Shown: piece after piece, positions 11,566 through 21,234 of the stretch
Numbering within the stretch: position 1 is the stretch's first letter
Layout: every line of letters begins with the position of its first letter
Origin: Lampropedia aestuarii
GTDB lineage: Bacteria; Pseudomonadota; Gammaproteobacteria; Burkholderiales; Burkholderiaceae_C
Direction: 5' to 3'
Length of the DNA stretch: 64,000 bases
Assembly (NCBI RefSeq): GCF_004803635.1
Contig: NZ_SSWX01000008.1
Location: 62,001-126,000, forward strand
The notes under the pieces: model-generated
Databases searched by the model: none
What the model was told of the DNA's origin: nothing
The model's input: the letters and a program-made list of their open reading frames with translations, nothing else
Program-made: the position numbers and the translations under genes

Positions 11566-12054
11566 ATGAAAAGCGAAAACTCTTTAGATGGTTTAGAGGC
11601 CCTGGATCGCACCGATCGCCACATCCTGCGCTTGCTGCAAGCCGATGCCTCGATCTCCAACCAGGCGCTGGCTGACAAGGTGCATTTGAGCCCGCCAGCG
11701 TGCCTGCGCCGGGTCGAGCGTTTGAAGAAATCGGGGCTGATCCGGCAGATCGTTGCACTGCTCGAACCCAAGGCCCTGGAGATGGGTATGCTGGTGATGA
11801 TTGGCGTGGTGCTTGACCGCTCAACACCCGAGGCGTTCAAGGATTTTGAAAGCGCCGCGCAAAAGGTTTCGGGCTGTATGGAGTGCCATGTGGTCACCGG
11901 CGAGTTTGACTACATGATGCTGCTGCGCACCAAGGACAACGACAGTTTTAACCGCCTGCATGCCGAGCAGTTGCTGTACCTGCCTGGCGTGCGGCAAATC
12001 CGCACCTTTATTGGTTTGCGGCAGGTACTGTCATCAACCAGTCTGCCCATCTGA
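11566..12054 (+). CDS. acdR: Lrp/AsnC-family regulator of ACC deaminase
   Basis: 162 residues. It has an N-terminal AsnC-type helix-turn-helix (DRHILRLLQADASISNQALA, about residues 13-60) and a C-terminal RAM ligand-binding domain (about 75-150) with the usual VTGEFDYMML segment. It is divergent from acdS across an A+T-rich region with a long palindrome, the classic acdR arrangement. I infer that it activates acdS when ACC is present. No clear Shine-Dalgarno precedes the ATG. The stop codon TGA (12052-12054) is also the left junction triplet of a TNA-MITE. Confidence 0.88.
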   Translation: MKSENSLDGLEALDRTDRHILRLLQADASISNQALADKVHLSPPACLRRVERLKKSGLIRQIVALLEPKALEMGMLVMIGVVLDRSTPEAFKDFESAAQKVSGCMECHVVTGEFDYMMLLRTKDNDSFNRLHAEQLLYLPGVRQIRTFIGLRQVLSSTSLPI

Positions 12055-12212
12055 GAGCCAGCGCAAAATCTGCGCGCAGCCGCGCTGAAGCCCCAAAGCA
12101 GGCAATGCGCGGCAAAAAACCGTAGTCGGGCTCTCTGTTCGGCGAGGATTTTTAACACAACAGTGCGCCTTTTGGCGCTTCAACGCGACTGCGCAGGGAT
12201 GACGAACAGGCT
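12055..12212. mobile_element. TNA-MITE copy 2 (diverged, about 158 bp)
   Basis: The left end GAGCC follows TGA (12052-12054, the acdR stop) and the right end GAACAGGCT precedes TGA (12213-12215). The interior matches parts of the full-length copies: AATGCGCGGCAAAAAACCG, GGCGAGGATTTTTAACA, then the CAACGCG-ACTGCGC arm. The outer arms are more decayed than in copies 3 and 7, suggesting an older insertion. Confidence 0.7.
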
Positions 12213-12215
12213 TGA

Positions 12216-12337
12216 AAAACGTCACCTAACAGGATCAAAAGGCCAGATCATGCAAAGCCCAAGAATCTTGACGCAGTGGGCACAACACCCTCTGAGAAAA
12301 ATCATTTTCTCGATATAAGCAAAGCCATTGACTTAAA
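12216..12337. other. Intergenic, no gene seen
   Basis: A short spacer between the MITE and the tRNA 3' end. No frame, hairpin terminator or repeat stands out. Confidence 0.6.
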
Positions 12338-12413
12338 TGGCGCGACTGGTAGGAATCGAACCTACGGCCCTTGGCTTCGGAGGCCAATACTCTATCCACT
12401 GAGCTACAGTCGC
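12338..12413 (-). tRNA. tRNA-Arg (anticodon CCG)
   Basis: 76 nt including an encoded CCA. The acceptor stem is GCGACTG with CAGTCGC, discriminator G. The D arm is GCTCAGTGGATAGAGT, the anticodon arm is TTGGC/GCCAA around loop CTCCGAA, and the T arm contains GGTTCGATTCC. The CCG anticodon reads CGG arginine codons. It stands alone. Confidence 0.97.
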
Positions 12414-12722
12414 GTTGCTGGCAAGACCGCGGCGCTAGCGGCTTGTGCATGGCTTGGCTGCATTCTGTGCAAATGCACAGCAGAGCCAAGCGGCAGATTA
12501 TCGCATGACTTGCCTGCGATTGGGCAATCTGTTGGGCTGAGACAGCAAACTGCAACAGATGCTGCTGCCAAACTGAAGCCGCAGGCTGCTCCAACGCCAC
12601 TGTCAAAGACGGTGAATGCCTGGCTCCAGCCCTTGCACGGCAAGCAAAACATCACAGACCACCATATAATGATTATCCATTCTTAATAAAATCGCGCCAA
12701 ATTCCACTGGGCGCTTCGCTCT
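12414..12722. other. Intergenic region between tRNA-Arg and the ZIP transporter
   Basis: 309 bp without a convincing gene. The only candidate signal is an A+T-rich patch at 12664-12690, listed separately. The frames that cross it have no family likeness. Confidence 0.6.
12665..12683. promoter_or_regulatory. Fur/Zur-like box upstream of the ZIP transporter
   Basis: TATAAT-GATTAT-C (12665-12677) matches 10 of 12 bases of the two GATAAT hexamers of the Fur consensus, but the third, inverted hexamer is poor. It lies about 45 bp before the transporter ATG. TATAAT may instead be a -10 box; no -35 is evident. Confidence 0.35.
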
Positions 12723-13736
12723 ATGACTCTCGGATTGATCTTGCTAGCAACCTTGTTGGCCGGTGTTGGCAGTGTGTGGGTTGCAGCCAGCCTGATTCGA
12801 CTCGGGGTCGGCAAAACCTCTTCACGCATTCAAGAGCACCACCTATTGAGCTTTGCCGCCGGCGCCTTGCTGGCCACGGCATTTGTGCATTTGCTACCTG
12901 AAGCCATGGAGATGCAAACTGTCAGCGCGCACAGTTTGTTTGCGGTATTGCTCGGTGGCTTGGTGGTATTTTTCCTGCTGGACAAGGCCGAGATCTGGCA
13001 CCACGGCCATGAACACGGTGACAGCCACGACCACCATCACGGGCATGGCCATGGGCACAGCCCGGCCGCGTCGCATGCGCACCACCACCACAGCCACCCC
13101 CCACAAACAGGTACCTGGTCGATTTTGGCCGGTGACAGTGTGCATTGCTTTGGCGATGGAATTTTGATTGCTTCGGCTTTTTTGGTGGATTGGCGCCTCG
13201 GCCTGATTGCCGCCTTGTCGGTGCTGGCCCATGAGGTACCCCACCACATGGGGGATTTGGCGGTGTTAATGGGCCGCGCCAACCACAAGGAACTTGCTGC
13301 TGGCACCACAGGCGCGCGGCCACCACAAACGGCGGCGATTGTCAAACTCTCGATTGCTGGTGCCGTGACGATGCTGGGGGGCTTGCTTGGGTATTTGCTG
13401 TTGAGTCTTTTAAGCGACTCACTGCTGCCTTATTTTTTAGTGGTGGCCGCCAGCAGTTTTGTGTATGTCGCCTTGGCTGACCTGATTCCGCAGCTGCAAA
13501 TGAAACTCAGCGGCAAACAGACCGCAATCCAAGTGGCTTGGTTATTGGCTGGTATGGCGCTAGTGGCCTTGGTCAGTTCCACTTTGCACCACGAGCACGA
13601 TGGCCACGCGGGCCACGACCACGCGCATGGCAGCGCCGCAAAAGCCACGGATCTTGGCAGCTTTCGCCAACACCCGCTGAACATTGACAATATGCGCAGT
13701 CCAGCCCAGTCCATGCCACGCCAAAACGGGCTGTAA
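12723..13736 (+). CDS. ZIP-family divalent metal transporter
   Basis: 337 residues with seven or eight hydrophobic helices. A long His/Asp-rich cytoplasmic loop (about residues 95-133) contains repeated HDHHHGHGHGH-type runs. The ZIP signature HEVPHHMGD lies in helix V, whose His and Asp residues line the metal site. The C-terminus has a second His-rich patch (HHEHDGHAGHDHAHG). It should import Zn(II), Fe(II) or a similar cation across the inner membrane. Substrate specificity cannot be settled by sequence. Confidence 0.9.
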   Translation: MTLGLILLATLLAGVGSVWVAASLIRLGVGKTSSRIQEHHLLSFAAGALLATAFVHLLPEAMEMQTVSAHSLFAVLLGGLVVFFLLDKAEIWHHGHEHGDSHDHHHGHGHGHSPAASHAHHHHSHPPQTGTWSILAGDSVHCFGDGILIASAFLVDWRLGLIAALSVLAHEVPHHMGDLAVLMGRANHKELAAGTTGARPPQTAAIVKLSIAGAVTMLGGLLGYLLLSLLSDSLLPYFLVVAASSFVYVALADLIPQLQMKLSGKQTAIQVAWLLAGMALVALVSSTLHHEHDGHAGHDHAHGSAAKATDLGSFRQHPLNIDNMRSPAQSMPRQNGL

Positions 13737-13767
13737 GCCCACTAGCGGAGGCCAAACTCGCGCCTTA

Positions 13768-14030
13768 GAGCCTGTTCAAAGTCTCGACGCAGTCGCGCAA
13801 GGCACAAAAAAGAGGCAGTACAAGACGCCCGTTTAGCTCATACGTCTGTATGAGCTAAACGGGCAACGCAGTAATGCGCTTTTTTATGTCTTGCCCTTCG
13901 GGTTGGAGCGCAAAAGGCACGCTGCTTTGTTAAAAATCCTCGCCGGGCAGATAGCCCGACTGCGGTTTTTGCCGCGCATCGCATCCTTTTGGGCTCCAAC
14001 GCGGTCTGCGTGGAGACTTTGAACAGGCTC
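13768..14030 (+). mobile_element. TNA-MITE copy 3 (full length, 263 bp)
   Basis: The left end GAGCCTGTTCAAAGTCTC pairs with the right end GAGACTTTGAACAGGCTC, and TTA flanks both sides (13765-13767, 14031-14033). Inside, a perfect 16-bp hairpin GCCCGTTTAGCTCATA (13827-13842) pairs with 13849-13864 around loop CGTCTG. Copy 7 at 47101 is nearly identical in inverted orientation. There is no transposase; small frames inside are by-products of the repeat. Confidence 0.92.
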
Positions 14031-14062
14031 TTAGAAACTACAACCAGCATTGCCAGCTGTAC

Positions 14063-14081
14063 CAGCTGTCACAAACAGCTG
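14063..14081. repeat. Small hairpin upstream of galU
   Basis: CAGCTGT (14063-14069) and ACAGCTG (14075-14081) pair around CACAA, and a further AGCTGT copy lies at 14055-14060. It sits between the MITE and galU, about 75 bp from the galU start. Function unknown. Confidence 0.4.
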
Positions 14082-14154
14082 ACAGAGATTGCCGGCAAGC
14101 CCCTCTGGGCGATTTACACTGGATGCTGTCGAATCAATGCCGCAAAGGCCCATA

Positions 14155-15075
14155 ATGCATTCCTCTTTCGCCCCATCTTCTGCTTTGTTTGCTCCTATTC
14201 GCAAGGCTGTATTCCCTGTTGCTGGTTTGGGAACGCGTTTTTTGCCCGCTACCAAGGCAGCGCCCAAAGAAATGCTCAACGTGGTGGACAAGCCCATCAT
14301 TCAGTACGCCGTTGAAGAGGCCTACGCCGCAGGCATTCGCCATATGGTGTTTGTGACTGGGCGCAGCAAACGCGCAATTGAAGACCATTTTGATACGGCC
14401 TACGAGCTCGAAAGCGAGCTGGAAAGCGCCGGTAAAAACGCGCTGCTGGAGGTGGTGCGCAGCGTCAAGCCCGAGGACATGGTGGTGACCTATGTGCGCC
14501 AGCCACGTGCACTGGGTTTGGGCCACGCGGTCTTGTGCGCCGAGCCCTTGGTAGGCGCGCAGCCATTTGCCGTGTTGCTGGCAGACGATTTGATGACCGG
14601 TATGGCCGGCGGCCCGAATGTGCTGACACAAATGGTCAAGGCGTACGAGCAAACTGGTGCGTCGATTCTGGCCGTGCAAGAAGTGCCTGAGGCCCATGTC
14701 TCGCGCTACGGCATTGTGGCCGGCAATGCACTGGACGGCCAAACCACCAAAGTTGAACGCATTGTCGAGAAACCCAAACCAGCCGAAGCCCCGTCACGCC
14801 TGGCAGTGGCGGGTCGCTATATTTTGTCTGGGAATATTTTTGATGAGATTCGCAACCTGCCCAAAGGCGTGGGTGGCGAGATCCAGCTCACCGATGCGAT
14901 TGCCAGCTTGCTGAAAAAAGAGCCGGTGCATGCTTTTGCTTATGAAGGCAAGCGCTATGACTGCGGCAGCAAGGAAGGCTTTTTGCAAGCCACCGTCGAG
15001 ATGGCTTTGCAGCACCCTCAAGTGGGCGATTTCTTCCGCAGTTACCTCAAAGAGCTGCCAATCAGCGATTTGTAA
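14155..15075 (+). CDS. galU: UTP-glucose-1-phosphate uridylyltransferase
   Basis: 306 residues from the ATG at 14155. In-frame ATGs at 14089 and 14137 would add a non-conserved leader. The nucleotidyltransferase signature AGLGTRFLPATKAAPKEML lies at about residues 20-38, followed by the DKPIIQYAVEEA segment and the later KPxP sugar-binding motif (VEKPKPAEAPS). It makes UDP-glucose for lipopolysaccharide, capsule and exopolysaccharide. Transcribed alone, convergent with the downstream phosphatase gene. Confidence 0.94.
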   Translation: MHSSFAPSSALFAPIRKAVFPVAGLGTRFLPATKAAPKEMLNVVDKPIIQYAVEEAYAAGIRHMVFVTGRSKRAIEDHFDTAYELESELESAGKNALLEVVRSVKPEDMVVTYVRQPRALGLGHAVLCAEPLVGAQPFAVLLADDLMTGMAGGPNVLTQMVKAYEQTGASILAVQEVPEAHVSRYGIVAGNALDGQTTKVERIVEKPKPAEAPSRLAVAGRYILSGNIFDEIRNLPKGVGGEIQLTDAIASLLKKEPVHAFAYEGKRYDCGSKEGFLQATVEMALQHPQVGDFFRSYLKELPISDL

Positions 15076-15108
15076 ACCTTGAGCGCCGCGCTGGCCATTC
15101 ATCAGGAA

Positions 15109-15131
15109 CGCCAGCGCCCGCAGCGCTGGCG
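15109..15131. terminator. GC-rich hairpin between convergent genes
   Basis: CGCCAGCGC (15109-15117) pairs with GCGCTGGCG (15123-15131) around CCGCA. It lies between the galU stop and the stop of the opposing phosphatase gene, so it could end transcription from both sides. There is no T-run on either strand, hence only moderate confidence. Confidence 0.45.
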
Positions 15132-15141
15132 CACAAGACCA

Positions 15142-15867
15142 TCACAAGTAGTTCTTTTGCATCACATCAGCCGCACCTGAATTGGCCTGCATCGCCGCCA
15201 GTTCGGCCAGGTGCGATACATCGCCCCAGGCCAACAAGCGCAAGCCCTCGCTGGTCCACAGCAAACGGTGCACCGAAGTGTTGTCAATCGTCCAGCTACG
15301 CTGGGCTTGCAAGTCCAGCCCAACCGCATCGCGGTAAACCATGTCCAACACTCCGCCATGCGCAACGATGGCGATGTGCTCGCCTTGGTGCTGCTGTGCC
15401 AAACGGTAAACGGTCTCAAGCACCCTCTGGCGAAACTCCAGCATCGACTCCCCTTCCGGGGGCTGGTAATGCGGATCGCGGGTTTGGAAAGCGGTCGCCA
15501 GCACCGGGTCTTGCGCAAACATTTCTTCCAAGGTCTGGCCCTGTAGGCGGCCAAATGAGCGCTCGCGCAAGCCTTGCTCGGCAATCAACGGAATCTGCGT
15601 ATGGGCTTGCAAGGCTTTGGCCGTGTCCCAGGCGCGCGCCAAGTCGCTGCTGTAAATCACATCGATGCCGTTGTCAGCCAGCGCCGCGCCCATGCGCTGG
15701 GCTTGTTGCTGCCCCAATGCGTTGAGCGGGATGTCCAGATGGCCTTGAATGCGACCTCCGTGGTTCCAATCAGTCTGGCCGTGGCGGATGAAGGTCAGGC
15801 GCGTTGCTAGCAGCGGGTCAGCAGCGCCAGCGGGCACGTCCAGTGTCAAAGAATCAGCAGCATTCAT
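15142..15867 (-). CDS. Histidine-phosphatase family protein (phosphoglycerate-mutase-like)
   Basis: 241 residues. The catalytic RHG motif is at residues 28-30 (His29, FIRHGQTDWN). The second Arg is in SSDLARAWDTA, the Glu in LRERSFGRLQG, and the second His in IVAHGGVLDMVY. This is the histidine-phosphatase fold of GpmB/CobC-like enzymes. The substrate is not predictable; most such proteins are phosphatases, not glycolytic mutases. The N-terminal 20 residues are extra relative to the core. It starts 19 bp after the DUF4136 lipoprotein gene and is probably co-transcribed. Confidence 0.88.
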   Translation of the reverse strand: MNAADSLTLDVPAGAADPLLATRLTFIRHGQTDWNHGGRIQGHLDIPLNALGQQQAQRMGAALADNGIDVIYSSDLARAWDTAKALQAHTQIPLIAEQGLRERSFGRLQGQTLEEMFAQDPVLATAFQTRDPHYQPPEGESMLEFRQRVLETVYRLAQQHQGEHIAIVAHGGVLDMVYRDAVGLDLQAQRSWTIDNTSVHRLLWTSEGLRLLAWGDVSHLAELAAMQANSGAADVMQKNYL

Positions 15868-15886
15868 GGCAAAAGAAGTCGTCTAT

Positions 15887-16507
15887 TCAAGGAATTATTT
15901 CATGGCGGATACGACGCTCGCCTTGGGGTGGCGTTGGAAAGCCTTCCAGGGCCGACTGCAACAGTGAGCGGAAGATTTGCTCGTCGTTGCTCCAAATATC
16001 ATCGTAACGTGCCGTGCTTTCAAACACAGGTGTGCCTTCGGCATTTCTAAACACAATGCGTACATCACGCACATACATCGTCGGCGGCATATCACGCCAG
16101 CTACCACCATAGCCAAAGCCAGGCGCCCAGCCCCAAGGGCCATAGCCAAAGCCCATATTCCAGCTGCTGTAATGCGGCCAGTTGGGCATGTAGGCATTGG
16201 CGTAGGCATTGAGCTCCAAGCGCAATGTGCCGTTACGGTCATCGCGCTGCATGCCCACATCGGCCAAGGCAGAGGTGGCCAAGCGCTCGATCATATCTCT
16301 GAATGGGGAGTCCACTTGCTGCGAAGGCAGGCGCTCCAAACGGTAAGTCGGCGGCGCAGGCATGGCCTTGAGGCTGGAGTAGCTGCGCACGTCGTTGTCG
16401 ATCACACGCGTTGAGCTGCAACCCGCCAGCACAAGCGCCATTGCACACAGGCCCAAGCCGATGCAGCGCGCCAGCCAGCGCCCAACAGAAAATTGACCAA
16501 TCGCCAT
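15887..16507 (-). CDS. DUF4136-type lipoprotein
   Basis: 206 residues from the ATG at 16507, chosen because GGAGG stands 7 nt upstream; an earlier ATG at 16528 lacks one. The lipobox is LVLAGC, so it is exported and lipid-anchored. The mature part has the DUF4136 pattern: an N-terminal DYDP-like region, then a Gly/Tyr/Trp-rich loop (about 105-135) and a C-terminal beta-rich segment. Function is unknown for the family. Confidence 0.75.
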   Translation of the reverse strand: MAIGQFSVGRWLARCIGLGLCAMALVLAGCSSTRVIDNDVRSYSSLKAMPAPPTYRLERLPSQQVDSPFRDMIERLATSALADVGMQRDDRNGTLRLELNAYANAYMPNWPHYSSWNMGFGYGPWGWAPGFGYGGSWRDMPPTMYVRDVRIVFRNAEGTPVFESTARYDDIWSNDEQIFRSLLQSALEGFPTPPQGERRIRHEIIP

Positions 16508-16635
16508 GCCACGCCTCCGTTCAATCATGAATACCAGAAAACTCGCCCAGTATAGAGAGCCATGAATTCAAATACCAGCGCAGCTTGCAGCTTTACCAAA
16601 GCTGCTCGCTTTGGCGCAAACGCTTGGATTTTTAA

Positions 16636-16791
16636 GAACCAGTTGACGACCTTTCGCAGTCGCGCAAGGCCCAAAAAAGAGGCAGTGCAAGGCGCCTGTT
16701 GCAGCTCAGACATGCGTATGAGCAAAACGGGCAACGCCACAATGCGTTTTGTTGTACCTTGCCCTTCGGGTTGGAGTCTAAGAACAAGCCT
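16636..16791 (+). mobile_element. TNA-MITE copy 4 (about 156 bp), overlapping the ttcA 3' end
   Basis: The left end GAACCAGTTGACGACC follows TAA (16633-16635). The interior carries the family sequence (CGCAGTCGCGCAAGGC, AAAAAAGAGGCAGTGCAAGG, the ATGCGTATGAGC hairpin centre, TTGCCCTTCGGGTTGGAGTC) and the right end reads GAACAAGCCTC. Read on the minus strand, that right end supplies the last codons and TAG stop of ttcA. Confidence 0.75.
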
Positions 16792-17737
16792 CTTGCGTGG
16801 CTGATTTTTGCACGCTGATGGCAATGCCCAGCGTGTCGCCCTCTGCCTGCGGTGCAAAGTTTTCTGTAAAGGTGTCCGGATCAAATGCCGTATCGCCATC
16901 CGGGTTGGCCTGGCCAGTGGCCTTGGCGCCTTTGAAGTCGTGCAGCTTGGGGTCCATCATGTGCGTGGTGACGACGTTTTGCATCGAGCGGAACATGCTC
17001 TCCAGACGGCCTGGGTATTTTTTGTCCCAATCACGCAGCATATCGCCCACCACCTGGCGTTGCAGGTTGTCCTGGCTGCCGCACAGGTTGCACGGGATGA
17101 TCGGGAACTGCTGGTACTCAGCCCACTGACGGGTGTCTTTCTCTGGGATATAGGCCAGCGGGCGAATCACCACGTGCTTGCCATCGTCGCTCACCAGCTT
17201 GGGCGGCATGCCTTTCATGCGGCCGCCAAAGAACATATTGAGCATCATGGTCTGCAAGATGTCATCGCGGTGGTGGCCCAGCGCAATTTTGGTCGCGCCC
17301 AGTTGCTCGGCCACGGTGTACAAAATCGCGCGGCGCAGGCGGCTGCACAAGCCGCAGGTGGTTTTGCCCTCTGGAATCACGCGCTTGACGATGCTGTAGG
17401 TGTCTTGCGTCTCAATGTGGTAGTCCACGCCCAGCGACTTGAAGTACTCGGGCAGGATGTGGTCAGGAAAGCCCGGCTGCTTCTGGTCGAGGTTGACGGC
17501 GACGATGCTGAACGAGATTGGTGCGCGTTTTTGCAGCTTGCGCAAGATATCCAGCAAGGTGTAGCTGTCCTTGCCGCCGGACATGCAGACCATGATCTTG
17601 TCGCCCTCTTCAATCATGTTGAAGTCGATGATGGCGCGCCCCACCTCGCGGCACAGGCGTTTTTCCAGCTTGATGGCCTCGCGCCGGGCTTTGTCAGCAG
17701 ACTGGAGGCTTTGTTGGGGCTCAGTAATCGTATTCAT
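16778..17737 (-). CDS. ttcA: tRNA 2-thiocytidine biosynthesis protein
   Basis: 319 residues from ATG 17737; the longer frame begins at a TTG. The PP-loop SGGKDS is at residues 53-58. CxxC pairs in [11 protein letters not shown] (near 130) and IPCNLCGSQ (near 215) bind the iron-sulfur cluster. The enzyme adenylates and thiolates C32 of certain tRNAs. The final residues (EACS) and the stop are encoded within the end of a TNA-MITE, so the native C-terminus was replaced or trimmed. Catalytic parts are unaffected. Confidence 0.95.
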   Translation of the reverse strand: MNTITEPQQSLQSADKARREAIKLEKRLCREVGRAIIDFNMIEEGDKIMVCMSGGKDSYTLLDILRKLQKRAPISFSIVAVNLDQKQPGFPDHILPEYFKSLGVDYHIETQDTYSIVKRVIPEGKTTCGLCSRLRRAILYTVAEQLGATKIALGHHRDDILQTMMLNMFFGGRMKGMPPKLVSDDGKHVVIRPLAYIPEKDTRQWAEYQQFPIIPCNLCGSQDNLQRQVVGDMLRDWDKKYPGRLESMFRSMQNVVTTHMMDPKLHDFKGAKATGQANPDGDTAFDPDTFTENFAPQAEGDTLGIAISVQKSATQEACS

Positions 17738-17798
17738 GGCAGGCAATCAAACGGGGGCAACAGGAAGAGTCAAAAAAATAGCGCCGTACAAGGCAAGG

Positions 17799-17825
17799 GC
17801 TGGTGCAAGGCGCTTGTGCACCAGC
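17799..17825. terminator. 9-bp hairpin between hemB and ttcA
   Basis: GCTGGTGCA (17799-17807) pairs perfectly with TGCACCAGC (17817-17825), loop of 9 nt. In the direction of transcription (minus) a run of seven T follows about 22 nt later (17771-17777), too far for a classic intrinsic terminator. It could be a processing or attenuation element. The rest of 17738-17951 shows no gene. Confidence 0.4.
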
Positions 17826-17951
17826 GGTGGCAGTCTGTTGGCCTATGGTGCAATGTTGGCAGGCTAAGGCGCGCATTTTAACAAGTCTGGCTTTTCCCAT
17901 GCCAGGGCTTTGTTTACCCGAGCCAATCCGCTGCCCTACCATGCAGCGCAT

Positions 17952-18965
<1,014 letters not shown>

Positions 18966-19054
18966 TCACACAAGGCCCCCCAGATGCGCTGGGCATCGCA
19001 GGGGCAAACAAACATGGAAGGCCGGGGTCGCTGCCTAGTTCGCAGCAAAGCGGC

Positions 19055-20938
19055 TTAAGGTTTCCAGCCGTCTTTGAGGCTGCAGGCACGGTTAAACACC
19101 AGCTTGTCCGCAGCCCAAGGCGCTTGGCGATCGCGCACAAAATAGCCCAGTCGTTCAAACTGCAAAGGCTTGGGCTCGGCACCCTCTGCCTGCAGGGCTT
19201 GCGCCAGACCAGCCTCGACATAGCCTTGCATGGTGCTGAGGCTGCTCGGGTTCAACTCATCGGCCAAATCAGCCTCGCCGGGGTGCTCGACCTTGAACAA
19301 ACGCTCGTACAGGCGGAACTCGGCCGGTGTGGCATTGTGCGCGCCAACCCAGCCAATCACGCCCTTGACCTTGACGCTGTCTGCGCCAGGTGTGCCGCTC
19401 TTGGTGTCGGGAATGACTTCGGCCAGCACTTTACTGATCGAGCCATCGGCGTTTTTCTCCACGCCAGTGCACTGGATCACATAGCCGTATTTGAGGCGCA
19501 CTTTATTGCCCTCTTTGGGCTGGCCATCGCCACCGGTGTGCGGTGGGAACAGGCGGCGGTAGCCTTTGGCTGGCACCTCCATGAAGTCCTCGGCCTCGAT
19601 CCAGATTTCGCGCCCCAGCGTGAACTCGCGCTGGCCCGCAGCTTCGTCGTGCGGATTCACCGGCGCATGGCAAGGCTCTTCGTGGCCCGCGCCAAACAGG
19701 CTGTCCCAGTTGGTCAGCTCCAGCTTGACGGGCTCCAGCACGGCCAAGGCACGGGCCGCAACTGGGTCAAGCACATCGCGCAACGTGCCTTCGAGCGTGG
19801 CGTAATCAATCCAGCCACCCGATTTGGACACGCCAGAGCGCTCGCAGAACAGCTTGATCGCATCCGGCGTAAAGCCACGACGGCGCAGGCCGGCAATCGT
19901 TGGCATGCGTGGGTCGTCCCAGCCATCCACATGGCCTTCTTCGACCAGTTGGCGCAGGCGGCGTTTGCTGGTGATGACGTGGGTGACGTTCAGGCGTGCG
20001 AATTCGTATTGGCGCGGCGGCGGTGTTTGCAGCATACCGCCTTCGCACAGCTTGGCCAGCAACCAGTCATAAAACGGGCGTTGGTCTTCAAACTCCAGCG
20101 TACAAAAGCTGTGGGTGATTTGCTCCAGCGCGTCTTCAATCGGGTGGGCAAAGGTGTACATCGGGTAGATGCACCATTTGTCGCCGGTGTTGTGGTGGGT
20201 GGCGCGGCGGATGCGGTAGAGCGCCGGGTCACGCATGTTGATGTTGGGGCTGGCCATGTCGATCTTGGCGCGCAGCACAGCAGCGCCATCAGCCAATTGG
20301 CCATCGCGCATCTCACGCAGGCGTGCGAGGTTTTCAGCCGGGGTGCGGCTGCGAAATGGGCTGTCCTTGCCGGGTGTGCCAAAGTCACCGCGATTGGCGC
20401 GCATGTCTTCGGGCGATTGCTCATCGACATAGGCGTTGCCGGACTCGACCAGGTACTCAGCTGCGCGGTACATGAAGTCGAAGTAGTTGCTGGCAAAGTA
20501 CACATGGGCCTGGCTTGTGCCGGGCTGGCCTGGCACATCGGCGTATTCGGTGGAATAGCCCAGCCAATTGACCATATCGCGGATGGAGTCGACGTATTCC
20601 TGCTCTTCTTTTTCAGGGTTGGTGTCGTCAAAGCGCAAATGGCAGGCACCGCCATAGTTGTGCGCCATGCTGAAGTTGACCCAAATGCTTTTGGCATGGC
20701 CCAGGTGTAGGTAGCCATTGGGCTCGGGCGGAAAGCGCATGCGCACAGCAGCGGGATCGGCGATACCTGCTGAGTGGTGCGCTGCATCGCCAGGGCTTCC
20801 ACCCCAGCGGCGTTGGCTGTAAGTGCCGCGCGCCAAATCCTGCTCAATCGCATTGCGCAGGAAATTACTGGGTTTGACGGCGCCGTCCACGGAGTTGGTG
20901 GCAGCGGAGGTGGCAGAAGAAATGTCTGGTGTGCTCAT
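19055..20938 (-). CDS. glnS: Glutaminyl-tRNA synthetase
   Basis: 627 residues from ATG 20938; a longer frame to 20965 adds an unlikely leader. The class I HIGH-type motif is in PEPNGYLHLGHAKS (about residues 68-81) and the KMSKS-type motif is VITSKRRL (near 320). The C-terminal beta-barrel anticodon-binding domains follow. It is longer than E. coli GlnRS (554) through an N-terminal extension of about 40 residues and insertions in the C-terminal half. Direct charging of tRNA-Gln fits a beta/gammaproteobacterium. Confidence 0.95.
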   Translation of the reverse strand: MSTPDISSATSAATNSVDGAVKPSNFLRNAIEQDLARGTYSQRRWGGSPGDAAHHSAGIADPAAVRMRFPPEPNGYLHLGHAKSIWVNFSMAHNYGGACHLRFDDTNPEKEEQEYVDSIRDMVNWLGYSTEYADVPGQPGTSQAHVYFASNYFDFMYRAAEYLVESGNAYVDEQSPEDMRANRGDFGTPGKDSPFRSRTPAENLARLREMRDGQLADGAAVLRAKIDMASPNINMRDPALYRIRRATHHNTGDKWCIYPMYTFAHPIEDALEQITHSFCTLEFEDQRPFYDWLLAKLCEGGMLQTPPPRQYEFARLNVTHVITSKRRLRQLVEEGHVDGWDDPRMPTIAGLRRRGFTPDAIKLFCERSGVSKSGGWIDYATLEGTLRDVLDPVAARALAVLEPVKLELTNWDSLFGAGHEEPCHAPVNPHDEAAGQREFTLGREIWIEAEDFMEVPAKGYRRLFPPHTGGDGQPKEGNKVRLKYGYVIQCTGVEKNADGSISKVLAEVIPDTKSGTPGADSVKVKGVIGWVGAHNATPAEFRLYERLFKVEHPGEADLADELNPSSLSTMQGYVEAGLAQALQAEGAEPKPLQFERLGYFVRDRQAPWAADKLVFNRACSLKDGWKP

Positions 20939-21234
20939 AGTGCCGCAATTGTAGGCTGGAGCCACCGCAATTGCAGCACAATGGCTGCGATTTGCGTGCC
21001 CTATGCAGGGCTGGCGAAACCGTTTGGGACACAGCGTGATCAGCCTGCACCCATGTCTGGTTGCATCTGCACACGCTTGGTTTTGTCAAAAATGGTTGTT
21101 TTGGTGTTCCAATAGCAGGCGTTAGGTAGGAGGCATAGGCCACCAGCCCCATAGCGCCTGAGAACCTGCATGCGGTCTTGGGCGCGCAAGCGGCCATGCA
21201 TACGCAGATATCAACATTCCATTTTATTTACTTT

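Noticed and set aside
13838-14050. Hypothetical protein matching one translated from 47048-47293
   Set aside because: The likeness comes from two copies of the same non-coding MITE; there is no ribosome site, and the frames span terminal inverted repeats and hairpins.
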